From: an uncultured Leuconostoc sp.
Lineage (GTDB): Bacteria; Bacillota; Bacilli; Lactobacillales; Lactobacillaceae
DNA: 6,050 nucleotides
Assembly: GCF_946222815.1 (NCBI RefSeq)
Contig: NZ_CAMJRK010000084.1
Location: 1-6,050 of the forward strand
Direction of reading: 5' to 3'
Shown: piece after piece, positions 5,305 to 6,050 of the stretch
Position numbering within the stretch: the stretch's first letter is position 1
Layout of the letters: every line of letters starts with the position of its first letter
Position numbers and translations under genes: made by a program
Notes under the pieces: model-generated
Seen by the model: the letters and a program-made list of their open reading frames with translations, nothing else
What the model was told of the DNA's origin: nothing
The model's database searches: none

Positions 5305-5338
5305 TTGAGCTAATCAGCTCTTTTTTTGTTATTATAAC
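5305..5338 (+). promoter_or_regulatory. Possible rpiA promoter with little or no leader
   Basis: Two -10-like boxes overlap just before the rpiA ATG: TATTAT (5330-5335) and TATAAC (5333-5338). TTGAGC (5305-5310) lies 19 bases before the first and overlaps the terminator stem. Either box would start transcription at about 5342-5345, at the start codon itself. The -35 is weak and its spacing long, so this is tentative. Confidence 0.35.
5307..5327 (+). terminator. Rho-independent terminator after the ABC ATPase gene
   Basis: GAGCT (5307-5311) pairs with AGCTC (5316-5320) around an AATC loop, followed by seven T residues. The stem is only five pairs but is relatively GC-rich. It begins 13 bases after the stop codon and ends 14 bases before the rpiA ATG. 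Confidence 0.75.
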
Positions 5339-5341
5339 AGT

Positions 5342-6037
5342 ATGGATAATATTAATTTAGAAAAGCAACATGCGGCTATTGCAGCAGCAGCGCTCATAAA
5401 AAATGGGATGACAGTTGGCTTAGGAACAGGGTCAACAGTTGCATTTTTTTTGAATGCACTTGCTAAACGTATACAACGAGAGAATTTATCAATTATAGGG
5501 ATTACGACTTCTTTTAAAACCGAAATAGTTGCACAAAAGCTAGGCATTAAAATAATAGATATAGATGATGCAGAGACTATTGACATAACTATAGATGGCG
5601 CTGATGAAGTCGATTATGATATGAACGGTATTAAAGGTGGTGGAGCTGCTTTTTTAATGGAAAAAATTGTTGCAAACAATTCAAAACGAGTTGTGTGGAT
5701 TGTTGATAGTCAAAAAGTTCATTTGAAATTAGGGCTGATGCCATTACCGTTAGAAGTTGTGCCATTTGGAAGCGGTAAGTTAATGACAAAGTTAGGGAAA
5801 CAACATTTATATCCGACATGGCGAAAAACAGATGGGAAACTTTTAGTGACGGACATGGGACATTATATTGTTGATTTATCTTTAAAGACAATTGACCAAC
5901 CATCTGAATTGGCACGTTACTTGGATGGACAAATTGGCATTATAGAGCATGGACTATTTTTAGGTATAGCAGATGAAATAATTATTGGCACTGCTACTGG
6001 TGTGAAGCACTTGTTACGAACTGATTTACAAAAATAA
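5342..6037 (+). CDS. rpiA: Ribose-5-phosphate isomerase A
   Basis: The enzyme interconverts ribose 5-phosphate and ribulose 5-phosphate in the cytoplasm, linking the pentose phosphate route to nucleotide synthesis and, in heterofermentative bacteria, to phosphoketolase sugar use. The 231-residue product is full length for the RpiA family. Seen: phosphate-binding GLGTGST (26-32), TTSF (55-58), DGADEVD (85-91; Asp85 and Asp88 match E. coli Asp81 and Asp84), KGGGAAFLMEK (98-108; Lys98 and Glu107 match the catalytic Lys94 and Glu103), VDSQK (121-125) and PLPLEVVPF (134-142). The usual DNGN segment reads DMGH (171-174). ATG 5342 gives the family's N-terminus; an in-frame stop at 5306-5308 and the lack of other starts exclude a longer form. 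No Shine-Dalgarno sequence is present. ATA and CGA codons are frequent, unlike tuf. It may be transcribed by read-through of the terminator or from the overlapping -10 box. Confidence 0.94.
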   Translation: MDNINLEKQHAAIAAAALIKNGMTVGLGTGSTVAFFLNALAKRIQRENLSIIGITTSFKTEIVAQKLGIKIIDIDDAETIDITIDGADEVDYDMNGIKGGGAAFLMEKIVANNSKRVVWIVDSQKVHLKLGLMPLPLEVVPFGSGKLMTKLGKQHLYPTWRKTDGKLLVTDMGHYIVDLSLKTIDQPSELARYLDGQIGIIEHGLFLGIADEIIIGTATGVKHLLRTDLQK

Positions 6038-6050
6038 ATGATAATAGTCT

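Noticed and set aside
6038..6050. ATG directly after the rpiA stop as the start of another gene
   Set aside because: Only four codons are visible and no Shine-Dalgarno sequence precedes it, so it cannot be supported.

Overview
The window reads as ordinary housekeeping chromosome from a low-GC Gram-positive lactic acid bacterium. It is most likely Leuconostocaceae (Leuconostoc or a close relative). This placement is from memory: the EF-Tu protein has the lactic-type sequence (DAPGH and NKTD in the GTPase motifs, FTVREGG near the C-terminus), and the order RNase J, TPR-like protein, EF-Tu is one I associate with that group. A similarity search would settle the genus.

Layout. Bases 6-1808 (+) encode an RNase J2-type protein with a degenerate active site. 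Bases 1911-2840 (+) encode a helical, TPR-like protein of unknown function. Its Shine-Dalgarno sequence lies 44 bases before the ATG, with a hairpin exactly filling the space. Bases 2841-3003 hold a strong promoter and a structured leader for tuf. Bases 3004-4191 (+) are tuf, starting at TTG, followed by a strong rho-independent terminator. Bases 4282-4422 (-) encode an unrecognised 46-residue protein that has its own -10 box, ribosome binding site and terminator. A short AT-rich divergent region follows, with a 10-bp tandem repeat and an inverted repeat. Bases 4559-5293 (+) encode an ABC ATPase of the polar amino acid uptake family, with no permease beside it. After a short terminator, 5342-6037 (+) encode ribose-5-phosphate isomerase A, whose ATG has no Shine-Dalgarno sequence and sits almost on top of a -10-like box. 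The last 13 bases are too short to assign.

How it works together. The left half concerns RNA turnover and translation: RNase J2, a putative scaffold protein, and the elongation factor. tuf is insulated by its own promoter and terminator, and its codon choice is more biased than its neighbours', as expected for an abundant protein. The right half is made of separate units: a small orphan gene divergent from an amino acid transporter ATPase, then a pentose phosphate enzyme. No mobile element, CRISPR array, tRNA or rRNA was seen.

I do not see a new multi-gene system. The points most worth checking are the hairpin-spaced start of the TPR-like gene, the 46-residue protein with its shared regulatory region, the possibly leaderless rpiA, the tuf TTG start and leader, and the absence of cysteine from all six predicted proteins (about 1,825 residues).
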